DNA from: K189A clade bacterium
Lineage (GTDB): Bacteria; Pseudomonadota; Gammaproteobacteria; Pseudomonadales; Azotimanducaceae
Length of the DNA: 50,290 nucleotides
Reading direction: 5' to 3'
NCBI GenBank assembly: GCA_902631405.1
Contig: CACOYI010000009.1
Location: forward strand, 1 to 50,290
Shown: piece after piece, positions 34,860 through 43,927 of the stretch
Layout: each line of letters opens with the position of its first letter
Numbering within the stretch: position 1 is the first letter of the stretch
Program-made: the position numbers and the translations under genes
The notes under the pieces: generated by a model
The model's input: the letters and a program-made list of their open reading frames with translations, nothing else
Database searches by the model: none
What the model was told of the DNA's origin: nothing

Positions 34860-35633
34860 TTAATTTATTATTGCCACGCAGCGTGTCCAACCGGCCGAAG
34901 CTCCCTCTATCTTGACGGGAAAACAGGCCACGATAAAACCGTCTGCTGGGATTTTCTCCAGATTGTGGAGTTTTTCCATCTGCCAATACGGAATTTCTCT
35001 GCCGGCTTTGTGTCCTTCCCATATGATCGACGGATCTTTTGTCTCGAGCCATTTTTTTGCCGTCAGATTAAATGGAGGGTCCCAAGACCAGCCATCGGTT
35101 CCAACCACCTTGACGCCCCGGCTTGTGAGATAGAGGGTTGCCTCTCTCCCCATCCCGCAACCCGCGTCTACATATCCTGGTTCACCGAAGATAGAACCAG
35201 CCCTTGTGTTCACCAAAATAATGTCTAGGGGTTTCAGTTTATGGTCAATTCTGTCGAGCTCTCTTTCGATGTCCTCCGCGGTAACGAGATAGCCGTCCTC
35301 AAAATGTCGGAAGTCCAACTTGACGCCCGGTTGAAAGCAATATTCAAGCGGCGTCTCATCAATGGTGGGTGATTTGTCCCTCCCATAGTTGGTTGTTGAA
35401 TGGAAATGCCATGGGGCGTCCATATGAGTGCCATTGTGGGTAGACAGCTTTACGCTCTCTACGGCCCAGCCTTCTTCGTCTGGTAAATCTTCTGGCTTTA
35501 GTCCAGGAAAGAAATGTTCGAGCCCTGAGGCCGTTGCCGAGTGATCAATGTAAGTCACCTCCGGACTGCCGCCGGGGTGGTCCGTGTGAACGTTGTTTTT
35601 TATGGAGACCGATAAATCAATGAATGTAGGCAT
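34860..35633 (-). CDS. Cyclase/kynurenine formamidase-like metal hydrolase
   Basis: 257 residues. Metal motif H66-NGT-H70-x-D72-xPx-H76 (STHNGTHMDAPWHFH), later VNTRAGS and GVKVVGTDGWSWD. Family includes kynurenine formamidase, isatin hydrolase and polyketide cyclases; all use a binuclear metal centre to hydrolyse or cyclise small carbonyl compounds. Downstream of DUF1080 by 12 bases, in the crotonase-CoA transferase operon. Confidence 0.9.
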   Translation of the reverse strand: MPTFIDLSVSIKNNVHTDHPGGSPEVTYIDHSATASGLEHFFPGLKPEDLPDEEGWAVESVKLSTHNGTHMDAPWHFHSTTNYGRDKSPTIDETPLEYCFQPGVKLDFRHFEDGYLVTAEDIERELDRIDHKLKPLDIILVNTRAGSIFGEPGYVDAGCGMGREATLYLTSRGVKVVGTDGWSWDPPFNLTAKKWLETKDPSIIWEGHKAGREIPYWQMEKLHNLEKIPADGFIVACFPVKIEGASAGWTRCVAIIN

Positions 35634-35645
35634 ATTCTTTTCTAA

Positions 35646-36461
35646 TCAGTTAGGGATTTGGAACCGGCGAATTGCAATACGACGGAAATCAATTGGGTGC
35701 GATTCGCTTTGAATTGCTATAAAGCCCTGTGAAATGTTTTTATTATCTTTCTTATAGTTGGTAAGAAATGGGTTCTTATAGCGCATCACCAATTTATTTC
35801 TTAACCAGTGTTGGATTTCTTCGCCCGCATTCACTTTGACTAGAACTTGGACCCACTGATCTTCAAGGTAAGTCTCGCTCAGGGAGTAGGTACAATGCGT
35901 TGCTAACTTTTTATTCTGATATATGACCTCTGTCCCAGGAGTACAAAGGTTCGCTGTGGGACGGGGTTGGTCAGGTTTGATACCCCCAAGAAGCTGTACC
36001 TCAAGTGAGTCTGGAAAGTCTTGCTCTATCTGCATGCTCTGTGGAGATTGCGAATGAATCATGACACCACTGTTTCTCACAGCCCATTGGGGGCCACCTT
36101 CGAGCTGCTTCCCGACGAATCGATATTCAATCAACAGATCGTATTTACTTACAGGGGTTGAGAAAAAAAGGTGTCCAAATTGATTGTTAAAAGCTGAATA
36201 ACCGTCGTATCGAACTTTTAGTAGCCCCTCCTCTACGCGGAAAGTCTCTCTCTCATCTGCGCCCAGAGGGTAGCCTTTTATTTTTGGTTTCCAACCGTCA
36301 AGATTTCTGCCGTTGAAGAGTTCTACCCATTCACTGGTCATCTCCCATTTTCGTAGGTTTTCAGCGTGACCGTCTGCGGCTTCTGTAAGCGCAAAAAAAA
36401 AGGGTAAGACGGAGACGAGAAATAGTTGCATACCTTTCAATTTGAAAAGGTTCCTAGCCAT
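35646..36461 (-). CDS. DUF1080 (3-keto-disaccharide hydrolase-like) secreted protein
   Basis: 271 residues. Signal peptide about 10-28 (MQLFLVSVLPFFFALTEA), then a concanavalin-like beta-sandwich with WVELFNGRNLDGWKPK and RNSGVMIHSQSPQ, DSLEVQLLGG, the core DUF1080 motifs. Some members hydrolyse 3-keto-glycosides. A secreted glycoside-type enzyme within an operon of cytoplasmic CoA enzymes is unusual. Stop of CoA transferase is 3 bases upstream. Confidence 0.88.
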   Translation of the reverse strand: MARNLFKLKGMQLFLVSVLPFFFALTEAADGHAENLRKWEMTSEWVELFNGRNLDGWKPKIKGYPLGADERETFRVEEGLLKVRYDGYSAFNNQFGHLFFSTPVSKYDLLIEYRFVGKQLEGGPQWAVRNSGVMIHSQSPQSMQIEQDFPDSLEVQLLGGIKPDQPRPTANLCTPGTEVIYQNKKLATHCTYSLSETYLEDQWVQVLVKVNAGEEIQHWLRNKLVMRYKNPFLTNYKKDNKNISQGFIAIQSESHPIDFRRIAIRRFQIPN

Positions 36462-36464
36462 TAT

Positions 36465-37676
36465 TTATTGCACTGCGCCTTTTTTCTGGAGGCGAGCTAT
36501 TTCCTCTTGAGAGTATCCTATCTCCTCCAATATTTCCTGAGTGTGCTCACCAAGGCTTGGCGCTCTGCGATGCGGAGCTCTTGGCAAACCCTCGATATTA
36601 AGCGGGTGCTTAATGAGGTTTTTCATCCCCATAGTGGCGTCGCTTGGAGTCTCTATCATCCCGTTTGCGACCAGCTGCTCATCACTTTCGAGGTCCTCTA
36701 CCCTAACGATGAGATAAGCGGGAACATCATGTTCTTCAAAAATTCGAATCCAATCTGTAGCGTCTTTTTGGCCAATTCTCTCTTGTATTTCATCCCCCAG
36801 GGCCTCTCGATTGGGCCATAGGTCTTCCATTGTTGCGAAGCGGGAATCGGACAGAAGTTCTGTGGCATCGATGGCTACAAGCAGCATCGCTAGGAGCTCC
36901 TCGTTTCTTATCATGTTGAGTTGAAGCCATCTATTGTCTCGCGTTCTGTAGGGCCTGAATGTCGCGCTATAAATCAGGCTATTTTCTCGATAGGTTTTCA
37001 TGTCACCGCCGGTTAAGGCACCCTGAGCCACGCCTGCGGCGGACCACAGGCCATTTGCTAAAAGCGAAGTATGAACTAAGCCTCCCTTGCCCGTTCTCTC
37101 TCTTCTTAAGAGTGCCGTGACAATCGAGGCGTACAAGGCTACCCCGGTAGGGTGATCCCCCATCCCAGGGAGTCCTTGGGAGGGCATCTTGTCTGGATTA
37201 CGCATCAGGTCCATGAGCCCGCTTCTACCCCAATACGCCACCTGATCAAAACCCTTTGTCGCCCTATCTGGACCTTTTTCGCCGTATGCGGAAAGTGAGG
37301 CGTAGATCATTTTTGGATTCAGTGCCGACAATTGCTCGTACGTGATTTTGAGAGAGGAGCGAACTTGAAAAGGCTGATTGGTAATGAAGACATCGCAACC
37401 GACGACTAAATCTCGAAGAATTTTTAGAGCTTCCTCATCTTTCAGATTTAGGGATAGAACCCTCTTGTTTCTCCCATCGAGATTCCAAAACCAATCGCTC
37501 CCAGCTTCTGGAGCGGTTGGTACGTGGGAGAGCATCCGCAGCATATCACCCTCGCCGGGCTGTTCGACCTTTATGACATCGGCTCCAAAATCGGCCAGCA
37601 TCATGGCGGCGGTCGGAGCGGCTATCACCGTCGCACAATCGATGACTCGCAGACCTTTAAAGAGATAGTCGTCCAT
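36465..37676 (-). CDS. CaiB/BaiF family (class III) CoA transferase
   Basis: 403 residues. Opens LFKGLRVIDCATVIAAPTAA; GADVIKVEQPGEGD; the catalytic aspartate is Asp174 in GMGDHPTGVALYAS. Moves CoA between carboxylic acids through an aspartyl anhydride, commonly to activate an acid for degradation. Lies between the crotonase and DUF1080 genes on the same strand with small gaps. Confidence 0.93.
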   Translation of the reverse strand: MDDYLFKGLRVIDCATVIAAPTAAMMLADFGADVIKVEQPGEGDMLRMLSHVPTAPEAGSDWFWNLDGRNKRVLSLNLKDEEALKILRDLVVGCDVFITNQPFQVRSSLKITYEQLSALNPKMIYASLSAYGEKGPDRATKGFDQVAYWGRSGLMDLMRNPDKMPSQGLPGMGDHPTGVALYASIVTALLRRERTGKGGLVHTSLLANGLWSAAGVAQGALTGGDMKTYRENSLIYSATFRPYRTRDNRWLQLNMIRNEELLAMLLVAIDATELLSDSRFATMEDLWPNREALGDEIQERIGQKDATDWIRIFEEHDVPAYLIVRVEDLESDEQLVANGMIETPSDATMGMKNLIKHPLNIEGLPRAPHRRAPSLGEHTQEILEEIGYSQEEIARLQKKGAVQ

Positions 37677-37715
37677 AATTCTAACTAACTGTTAAGAAGT
37701 ATTTTTGTACGAAGC

Positions 37716-38498
37716 TCATCTGCCATCAAAGTTCGGTTTTCTGCGCTCTATAAAGGATCTCATACCCTCCTTGGCATCTTCTGAACCGAGAGTCGTCTCT
37801 CTCATTGTCGGTATCTCTTTGAATGCCGCTTCCTCCCCGTCCTCCAAAAATACTTGCGCTGCTCTTTTTATCTCTTTTAATGCCAGTGGAGAGCATTCGC
37901 ATATTTCTTCGGCAATCTCCAATGCTCTCGACAATTGATGTCCAACCGGTACAACTTCTTGGACAAACCCAAGATCCTTTGCACGTGTCGCGTCGAATTC
38001 ATCCGCTCTAAGGAGGTGATACATCGCGTTTCCCCATCCCGCTCGTTGCACGTAACGCACATGGGCGCCCCCAAAAACCGCAAGACCTCGCTTGGGTTCG
38101 AGTTGACAAAATCGACAATCTTCGGAGGCAACGACTATATCTGAGGCGAGCATCATTTCGATACCTATCGTATAGGTAATACCTTGGACCGCCATGATCA
38201 ACGGCTTGCTGCACTTTTTTCTGATCCCAAAAACGTCCGGGTGTTCGTCCGAATTTTTAGTTGGCTTAGCATCTGGACCGAAAAATTTGGGCAGGTCCAG
38301 GCCAGCAGTAGTGTGCTCACCCTTGAAGGCTATGATGCCTACCCACAAATCTTCCTGTCGTTCTAACTCAAATAGAGCGTTTTCAATGCTCTTGAACATT
38401 GTTGGTGTGAAACCGTTCATTTTCGCAGACCTGTCTACTTCAATTAGCAGTGCATGCCCTTCAATTTGGCTAGATACATCGCCTTCGTCGTTCAGCAT
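37716..38498 (-). CDS. Enoyl-CoA hydratase/isomerase family protein
   Basis: 260 residues from ATG 38498, preceded by AGGAG. Crotonase fold: oxyanion-hole region IIAFKGEHTTAGLDL, and Glu114 (IGIEMMLASD) and Glu134 (QLEPKRGLAVFGG) at the two catalytic glutamate positions of hydratases. First gene of the minus-strand operon crotonase-CoA transferase-DUF1080-cyclase. Exact reaction unknown. Confidence 0.9.
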   Translation of the reverse strand: MLNDEGDVSSQIEGHALLIEVDRSAKMNGFTPTMFKSIENALFELERQEDLWVGIIAFKGEHTTAGLDLPKFFGPDAKPTKNSDEHPDVFGIRKKCSKPLIMAVQGITYTIGIEMMLASDIVVASEDCRFCQLEPKRGLAVFGGAHVRYVQRAGWGNAMYHLLRADEFDATRAKDLGFVQEVVPVGHQLSRALEIAEEICECSPLALKEIKRAAQVFLEDGEEAAFKEIPTMRETTLGSEDAKEGMRSFIERRKPNFDGR

Positions 38499-39326
38499 AC
38501 TCACTCCTGGAAAAAGGAACATCCCCTAGCATAACGAACTTGTTGCTTTATTTAATATCTAGAACTGTGTTTTATTGCTCTTTATTGGAAGTCGTCTTTC
38601 GGAGATTGTTAGCTGTAGTTACATTTTCTCCTGCCAGCGGGCTTTGGTAGTGCGCATATCTGAGTGGTCACGAGCGTTTTAAGGTGAAATACATTAGGAG
38701 ATGGAACATAGGTATTTACTGTAAAGGCTCTCTTTTTTTCAAAATAAAATGGAAGAGCGCTTTCCAAGGGGGCTTTGGGGTGCCTTTTAAAGAAGTTTGA
38801 AATAAAAGAAGCATTCCCAGCGAAGCTAGCTCGGCAACAGATGCTCTGTCGCCGTAACAACCCTTAAAAGGCCGTCTTCGAAGAGAAAGCTAGAGCCTAA
38901 ACGAGCCTCTATACATTGGATGCTTTTCGGACTCTTTATTTTCTCCAAAAAGGTTCGGTAGCAGTTTTCTCGTTAGCTACTCGAGCCGAACGATTTAAAG
39001 CTAGTAACGCCCACATACCAGGAAAGCTAAACGACTGGTAAAAAGCCTACAGAATATACTTGGGTTTTGGAACCTTTTAGCTACATGCGAAACCAACAAA
39101 TCATTCGAAGGCATCCTCTTTCGACTTCGTAAAGATCAATGCCTAACTTATGATCCAAAAGTTACCCAAGCGCGAAGCAATCGCAATCTTGGATTATAGA
39201 AAGAGTTCTAGTCTGTCTAATACCTTTCACTCTTCATGCTCCTCAGTATAAGAGATAGAACTTGGTTGCGGAGGGCCAAACTAGGGCTCGGAGAATTTAT
39301 ATATTGGATATTGACCAAAAGGCGGA
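38499..39326. other. 828-bp stretch without a convincing gene
   Basis: Frames here are short (the longest with a start is about 83 codons at 38609-38860, minus) and show no family features. I see no repeats, CRISPR units or insertion-sequence ends. One structured segment stands out: GTTCGG-TAGC at 38953-38962 can pair with GCTA (38976) and CCGAAC (38986-38991). The stretch lies beyond the 3' end of tRNA-Phe, where integrases often act, but no integrase remnant could be read. Confidence 0.6.
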
Positions 39327-39402
39327 TGGTGGCCAGAGGCAGAATCGAACTGCCGACACGAGGATTTTCAGTCCACTGCTCTACCGACTGAGCTATCTGG
39401 CC
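39327..39402 (-). tRNA. tRNA-Phe (anticodon GAA)
   Basis: 76 nt with encoded CCA. Acceptor stem GGCCAGA/TCTGGCC; D arm AGCTCAGTCGGTAGAGC; anticodon loop CTGAAAA with GAA; T arm with TTCGATT. Discriminator A. Reads almost like E. coli tRNA-Phe. Confidence 0.97.
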
Positions 39403-39461
39403 AAGTTTAAGTGTCTAGGACAACGGCGTTATTAGAGCCCTGCTGTCTACGACAGTCAAAT

Positions 39462-39740
39462 TTAATTGTCGATGCCAGGGGGAGTATAACCCTCCGCTCT
39501 GTCGATGGGTAAGTTGTTGAAGAACCTTTCTCGCTGTTCATGCAGATATTCGCGAGCTTCCTTTTGTATCAAACTGAGATGCTTTTCATTGATAAGCATA
39601 GTCTGTATCGCCAGCCATTCATTCCATGCTTTCTTTGAAACTTCTTGTTGCAACTTCTCTCCAATTGGACCAGGTATCGGTGGTTGCTCTAGAGCTTCAA
39701 GTTCTTCGCCATATTTCTTGCAAATAATGGTCTTTTGCAT
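39462..39740 (-). CDS. yggX: Fe(2+)-trafficking/oxidative damage protection protein YggX
   Basis: 92 residues. MQKTIICKKYGEELEAL keeps the reactive Cys7 of the family; SKKAWNEWLAIQTMLINEK and the ending EGYTPPG are diagnostic. Protects Fe-S clusters. Five bases after mutY, itself an Fe-S enzyme, as in E. coli. Confidence 0.96.
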   Translation of the reverse strand: MQKTIICKKYGEELEALEQPPIPGPIGEKLQQEVSKKAWNEWLAIQTMLINEKHLSLIQKEAREYLHEQRERFFNNLPIDRAEGYTPPGIDN

Positions 39741-39745
39741 AGGAG

Positions 39746-40807
39746 CTATCCTAGCGGCCCGTCATTAATAAGTTTAAGAGCTAGCGCCGACATTCCTATA
39801 TCAACTTTCTCTTTTTTGATCATATCCGAATTTATCCAGCGAAACCTTGCCCCTTGTCTAGAACAGTCTGTACTCCTGACTCGAACATAAATTGGTGTAG
39901 CCTGAATTTGAAAATGAGTGAAAGAGTGTTTGATCGGTCTCTCAGTGGTTTTGTGCAGAACAGTGTCCTCATGGAGATTCAGCTCCCCTAAAATCTTACC
40001 TAGCGAATAATCTTTGCATCTCTCCGGCGGGCTCCATAATCCCGCCCATACTCCTGATTCTTCTCTCTTTTCTACTATCACCTCGTTGTCTTCATTACAG
40101 ATTATAAAAAAGAGGCTGTCCTTAACGGGTTTTTTTCTCTTCGGTTTTCTTCGGGGTATCTGCGTAGCCACATTACGCAAGTGCGCACCGCATCGATCTA
40201 TTAAAGGACATTCTGAACACGCCGGAGCAGATCTCGTGCAGATTGTCGCGCCGAGATCCATGATTCCCTGAGCATACACGTTCGTCTCGATGGCTGGCGT
40301 ATGGCGGTCAGCGTGCCGCCAAAGCTCATCCGTTGTTGCCCTCTCCTCAAGGTATCCCTCTATGAAATGGAATCTTGAAAGTACTCTTTTTACGTTGCCG
40401 TCGAGGATAACGCCTCTCTTTCCCATCGAGAGAGCGAGAATAGCTCCAGCTGTTGATCTACCAATTCCCGGCAGCTCAGTGAGTCTATGGAGGCAGCTAG
40501 GAAAGGCTCCTTGATAGTCCTTATGAATGATTATCGATGTTTTATGGAGGTTTCTAGCTCTATTGTAGTAACCAAGACCGGTCCAAAGGGCTAGCACGTC
40601 GTCTGTAGAGGCGCGGGCCAGATTACTGATTTTGGGATACTTTTCCAGGAATCTAAGGAAGTAGGGCTTAACTGTCTCGACTTGTGTTTGTTGAAGCATG
40701 ATTTCGCTTAACCACACTCGATAGGCCGAGATGTTTTGTTGCCAGGGAAGATCATGCCGCCCATGTGCTTTCTGCCACGTGTTGATTTTTCTCGCGAACC
40801 AGTCCAA
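39746..40807 (-). CDS. mutY: A/G-specific adenine glycosylase MutY
   Basis: 353 residues from TTG 40807, my preferred start: it yields DWFARKINTWQK just before HGRHDLPWQ as in other MutY and leaves room for a divergent promoter. The frame is open to a TTG at 40921, almost touching the opposing gene. HhH motif LPGIGRSTAGAI, catalytic Asp in VILDGNVKRVLSR, Fe-S cluster C-x6-C-x2-C-x5-C (CTRSAPACSECPLIDRC), and a C-terminal NUDIX-like 8-oxoG recognition domain. Removes A opposite 8-oxoG. Confidence 0.95.
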   Translation of the reverse strand: MDWFARKINTWQKAHGRHDLPWQQNISAYRVWLSEIMLQQTQVETVKPYFLRFLEKYPKISNLARASTDDVLALWTGLGYYNRARNLHKTSIIIHKDYQGAFPSCLHRLTELPGIGRSTAGAILALSMGKRGVILDGNVKRVLSRFHFIEGYLEERATTDELWRHADRHTPAIETNVYAQGIMDLGATICTRSAPACSECPLIDRCGAHLRNVATQIPRRKPKRKKPVKDSLFFIICNEDNEVIVEKREESGVWAGLWSPPERCKDYSLGKILGELNLHEDTVLHKTTERPIKHSFTHFQIQATPIYVRVRSTDCSRQGARFRWINSDMIKKEKVDIGMSALALKLINDGPLG

Positions 40808-40923
40808 ATAACCACCCGTTTTTAAATCGATCCAGTGTAGATCCTCCGGCACCTTGAGTGAAGTGAGTGAAAAGGGATGTGTTATGCTTGGCAACTCTAA
40901 TTTTCTGAAGGGGGTAATCAAGC

Positions 40924-41328
40924 TTGAGCGTTGATGTTTTTGACCCTTCTATGACTGACGGCGATTTAGTGTCTGATGAGTTTGAACTTTGGTCCCGGTT
41001 AGCCGATGAGTTCCAGCGAGCGGAGAACCCCAGCGAGCTAGATTTTTCTTCTGAAGATATACTTATTTGTTCTTCATCGATAGCCAAGCCTGGATGGGGT
41101 AAGTTCGCGGAATCGTTGAGCGCCGACGAGGTGATAAGGTTGATCCGTTTGGCGACACTAGCGGAGATGCGATACGCCTCGATGCAGTGCGGCGCAAAGT
41201 CTCCAGTTATTAAATTAGTAAAGATATTGAAGTCGAAATCCGCATTTTCAGACGGGCTTCAGAAATGGATTAAATCGGTCACCACTAATCGCTATTTGCC
41301 GCATGGGGATTTGATGGACATGTTATAG
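40924..41328 (+). CDS. Conserved hypothetical protein upstream of hisB
   Basis: 134 residues from a TTG start with AGGGGG ten bases upstream. Helical, no signal peptide or membrane segment. The second half has a pattern I have seen in proteobacterial proteins of unknown function: RLIRLATLAEMRY, GAKSPVIKLVKILK, LQKWIKSVTTNRYLPHGDLMDML. Function unknown. It is divergent from mutY and 80 bp before hisB. Confidence 0.75.
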   Translation: MSVDVFDPSMTDGDLVSDEFELWSRLADEFQRAENPSELDFSSEDILICSSSIAKPGWGKFAESLSADEVIRLIRLATLAEMRYASMQCGAKSPVIKLVKILKSKSAFSDGLQKWIKSVTTNRYLPHGDLMDML

Positions 41329-41408
41329 AAGTGGAACTCTATCCAGACTTTTTTGAGTTAGACTAACACCGATTGATACCAGCTCCAGGGGGGTTGAAAA
41401 CATTCGAG

Positions 41409-41996
41409 ATGCGAACGGCGACTATTCAACGAGATACGGCCGAGACCCAAATCAAACTGATTTTGTCTCTCGATGGGTCTGGAGAGTGCAAACTATCAAC
41501 AGGCTTGCCTTTTTTCGAGCACATGCTGAGTCAAGTTGCTCGTCATGGGATGTTTGACCTCGAGATTGATGCAATTGGGGATCTGGAGGTCGATGCTCAT
41601 CACATGGTCGAAGATGTTGGGATTGTATTTGGACGAGCACTAAACGATTCGATAGGAGACAAATCAGGTCTCGTTCGATACGGCTCTGCCTATGTTCCAT
41701 TAGATGAATCTCTATCCAGGGTGGTTGTCGATCTGTCGGGTCGACCGGGTCTTTTTTACGACGTCTCCTACACTAGAGCGAGAGTGGGAAATTTCGATTT
41801 GGATTTGCTCAGAGAATTCTTTCAAGGCTTTGTGAATCATGGAATGCTCACTCTCCACTTGGATAATTTAAAAGGAGAAAATGCGCATCACCAGGCAGAG
41901 ACACTCTTTAAGGCTTTTGGGAGAGCTTTACGTGTTGCTGTCAGTGAAGACTCCAGAATGATAGGACGGATCCCCTCCACGAAAGGTAGTCTTTAG
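41409..41996 (+). CDS. hisB: Imidazoleglycerol-phosphate dehydratase
   Basis: 195 residues from ATG 41409, giving [15 protein letters not shown] as in monofunctional HisB; an earlier TTG (41373) adds 12 atypical residues. Metal motifs [10 protein letters not shown] and NAHHQAET are intact; no phosphatase domain is fused. Dehydrates IGP in histidine synthesis. hisA follows after 2 bases. Confidence 0.95.
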   Translation: MRTATIQRDTAETQIKLILSLDGSGECKLSTGLPFFEHMLSQVARHGMFDLEIDAIGDLEVDAHHMVEDVGIVFGRALNDSIGDKSGLVRYGSAYVPLDESLSRVVVDLSGRPGLFYDVSYTRARVGNFDLDLLREFFQGFVNHGMLTLHLDNLKGENAHHQAETLFKAFGRALRVAVSEDSRMIGRIPSTKGSL

Positions 41997-41998
41997 GT

Positions 41999-42748
41999 TT
42001 GTTGTTAATTCCAGCGATTGATTTGAAGAACGGCTGTTGCGTTCGTCTCCTTCAGGGAGATATGAATGCTTCAACAATTTTCTCGGAAGACCCTGTTTCT
42101 ATGGCGAAACATTGGATTGAAGAAGGGGGAAGAAGGCTTCATGTTGTCGATTTAGACGGCGCGTTTGCTGGGCGCCCTAAAAATGAGCGCCTGATATCTG
42201 AGATTGTTGAGGCGGCTGGCGAGGTTCCGGTTCAAGTGGGTGGTGGAATCAGAACCAGAGCTATTGCCGAAGCGTATTTAGCTGCGGGGGTTGCCTCTTT
42301 GATAATAGGTACAAAGGCGGTGGCGGACATGAGTTTCTTTGAGGCCCTCGTGAAGGATTACCCGGGGCGGATTATTTTGGGCCTGGACGCTCGAGGAGAG
42401 CAGATAGCGACTGAGGGGTGGGTAACAGATGTCGGGATTTCTATAGCCCAATACCTTTCTAAGGTAAAGCATTGGCCCATACAGGCTATTGTTTATACCG
42501 ACATTACAAGAGATGGAATGATGAAAGGCATCAACTTCGATGCGACCAAAAAGGTTGTAGCTCTGTCAGGTATTCCTGTTATCGCATCTGGAGGCGTAAA
42601 GTCGATCGACGATTTACGAGCCTTGAAAGAGTCCTTCCGAGACGAGACAGAGAATTTCTTTGGCGTCATCTCAGGGAGAGCGCTTTATGAGCGTGAACTC
42701 TCCATTGCCGAGGGCCAGGCACTGCTGGACTCGAACAAAAAGGTGTGA
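41999..42748 (+). CDS. hisA: ProFAR isomerase HisA
   Basis: 249 residues, TTG start. (beta-alpha)8 barrel with catalytic Asp8 (PAIDLKNG), Asp130 (GLDARG) and YTDITRDGMM; phosphate loops VQVGGGIR and IASGGVKSIDDL. Isomerises ProFAR to PRFAR, the substrate of HisH-HisF. Neither hisH nor hisF is present before or after it. Confidence 0.95.
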   Translation: MLLIPAIDLKNGCCVRLLQGDMNASTIFSEDPVSMAKHWIEEGGRRLHVVDLDGAFAGRPKNERLISEIVEAAGEVPVQVGGGIRTRAIAEAYLAAGVASLIIGTKAVADMSFFEALVKDYPGRIILGLDARGEQIATEGWVTDVGISIAQYLSKVKHWPIQAIVYTDITRDGMMKGINFDATKKVVALSGIPVIASGGVKSIDDLRALKESFRDETENFFGVISGRALYERELSIAEGQALLDSNKKV

Positions 42749-42754
42749 GTAATT

Positions 42755-43927
42755 TCAGTCTCTGAACCAGCCGGTTAAATCAATCGGCAAGCCGCCTTTT
42801 CTGATTTCGAAGTAGATTCCGGAAGTGGATTGTCCATCGGTATTACCAGCAATAGCTATAACCTCCCCCGATTCCACTCTCTCGAAGGGCTGCCTCAAGA
42901 GTTGATCCGTGTTTGCGTATAGCGAAAGATATCCTCCCCCGTGATCTACTAGGATCATTAATCCATAGCCCCGAAGCCAATCGGAAAAAACCACCGTGCC
43001 GTCGTAGATGTTTTTGACCTCGGCATCTTTGGCACCATGAATGAATCGCCCTTTCGAGAACAAATCGTTTTGAAATGATATAGGGAGCTTTTTGGGAAGA
43101 CCTGAAATTTGGAATATGGGCTGATCAATGGCCCCCTTTGCGTTCTCAAAGCGTCGGTCCTTGGGGCCGTTGGCCAGGTTGTCTAGCCTTTTAATGAGTT
43201 CCACAAGTCTCTCTTGGTCGGCGAGTAGATTTTCTCTCTTGGTAACCTCTGATGATTGCTGCTCTCTTAACGCCTCAATAGATTGTTCACGTTTGTCATA
43301 GAGAATATTTAGTTTGCGTCTCTCCTGACCAAGGATTATCGCGTTGTCCTGTAGAATTCTTTTTTGTTCAGTTAACTGACTCTCTCTCTCCTTTAGGGCA
43401 CGTAGGGCCTGCTTGTATTTATCTCTGAGGCTTATGAAGTGTTTCATCAAATATTTTTGATATTCGAACAGAGAAGAAAAATCCTCCAGGGACTCTGACC
43501 TCAGCAATATTTGGAGAAGATTTGGCGACTGAACTTTTTGCATAGCCCTAATGAGTTGGACCAACTTCAGTTTGTTCTCGTCTGCCGAGCTTTGTTGGAT
43601 TTCGACAGATTTAGATGTTTCTAAAATAGAGTCTTCTATACTATCTTTTCTCGTATCTAGATCATCGATGTTAGAGTTAGTCTCATTGATAGAGTAGCTC
43701 AATTGCCTCAAATCCTCTTCTAATTTAGATTCGCTTGCTCTTGCAGAAGTTAGCCATGATTCGAGGATTATCAATTTCTGATTTACGTTATCGAGTTCGA
43801 TTTTCAGTTTTTCGTCATCCGATGCCACGCTCGGATTAAAAGATAGGGTCCCTGCAATGAGGACGTAAAAGGATAATATTTTCCTCCCTTTTTTTGAGCA
43901 AGGCTCGTCGTTTTCTATGGTCAGCAC
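42755..43927 (-). CDS. envC: EnvC-like murein hydrolase activator
   Basis: 390 residues. Signal segment at about 18-36 (ILSFYVLIAGTLSFNPSVAS), long coiled coil 40-255, and a C-terminal LytM domain (about 270-388). The LytM metal histidines are missing (HGAKDAEV; no HxH), as in EnvC, which activates amidases instead of cutting peptidoglycan. Helps cell separation. Divergent from the rhodanese gene; gpmI, the usual neighbour in pseudomonads, is not here. Confidence 0.9.
   Translation of the reverse strand: MLTIENDEPCSKKGRKILSFYVLIAGTLSFNPSVASDDEKLKIELDNVNQKLIILESWLTSARASESKLEEDLRQLSYSINETNSNIDDLDTRKDSIEDSILETSKSVEIQQSSADENKLKLVQLIRAMQKVQSPNLLQILLRSESLEDFSSLFEYQKYLMKHFISLRDKYKQALRALKERESQLTEQKRILQDNAIILGQERRKLNILYDKREQSIEALREQQSSEVTKRENLLADQERLVELIKRLDNLANGPKDRRFENAKGAIDQPIFQISGLPKKLPISFQNDLFSKGRFIHGAKDAEVKNIYDGTVVFSDWLRGYGLMILVDHGGGYLSLYANTDQLLRQPFERVESGEVIAIAGNTDGQSTSGIYFEIRKGGLPIDLTGWFRD

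Noticed and set aside
38609-38860. 83-codon minus-strand frame in the gap before tRNA-Phe
   Set aside because: Random-looking composition with many Cys, Arg and Lys and no ribosome site.
39005-39200. About 60-codon frame in the tRNA-Phe gap that might be an integrase remnant
   Set aside because: No start codon and none of the tyrosine-recombinase motifs (R, HxxR, Y) could be read.
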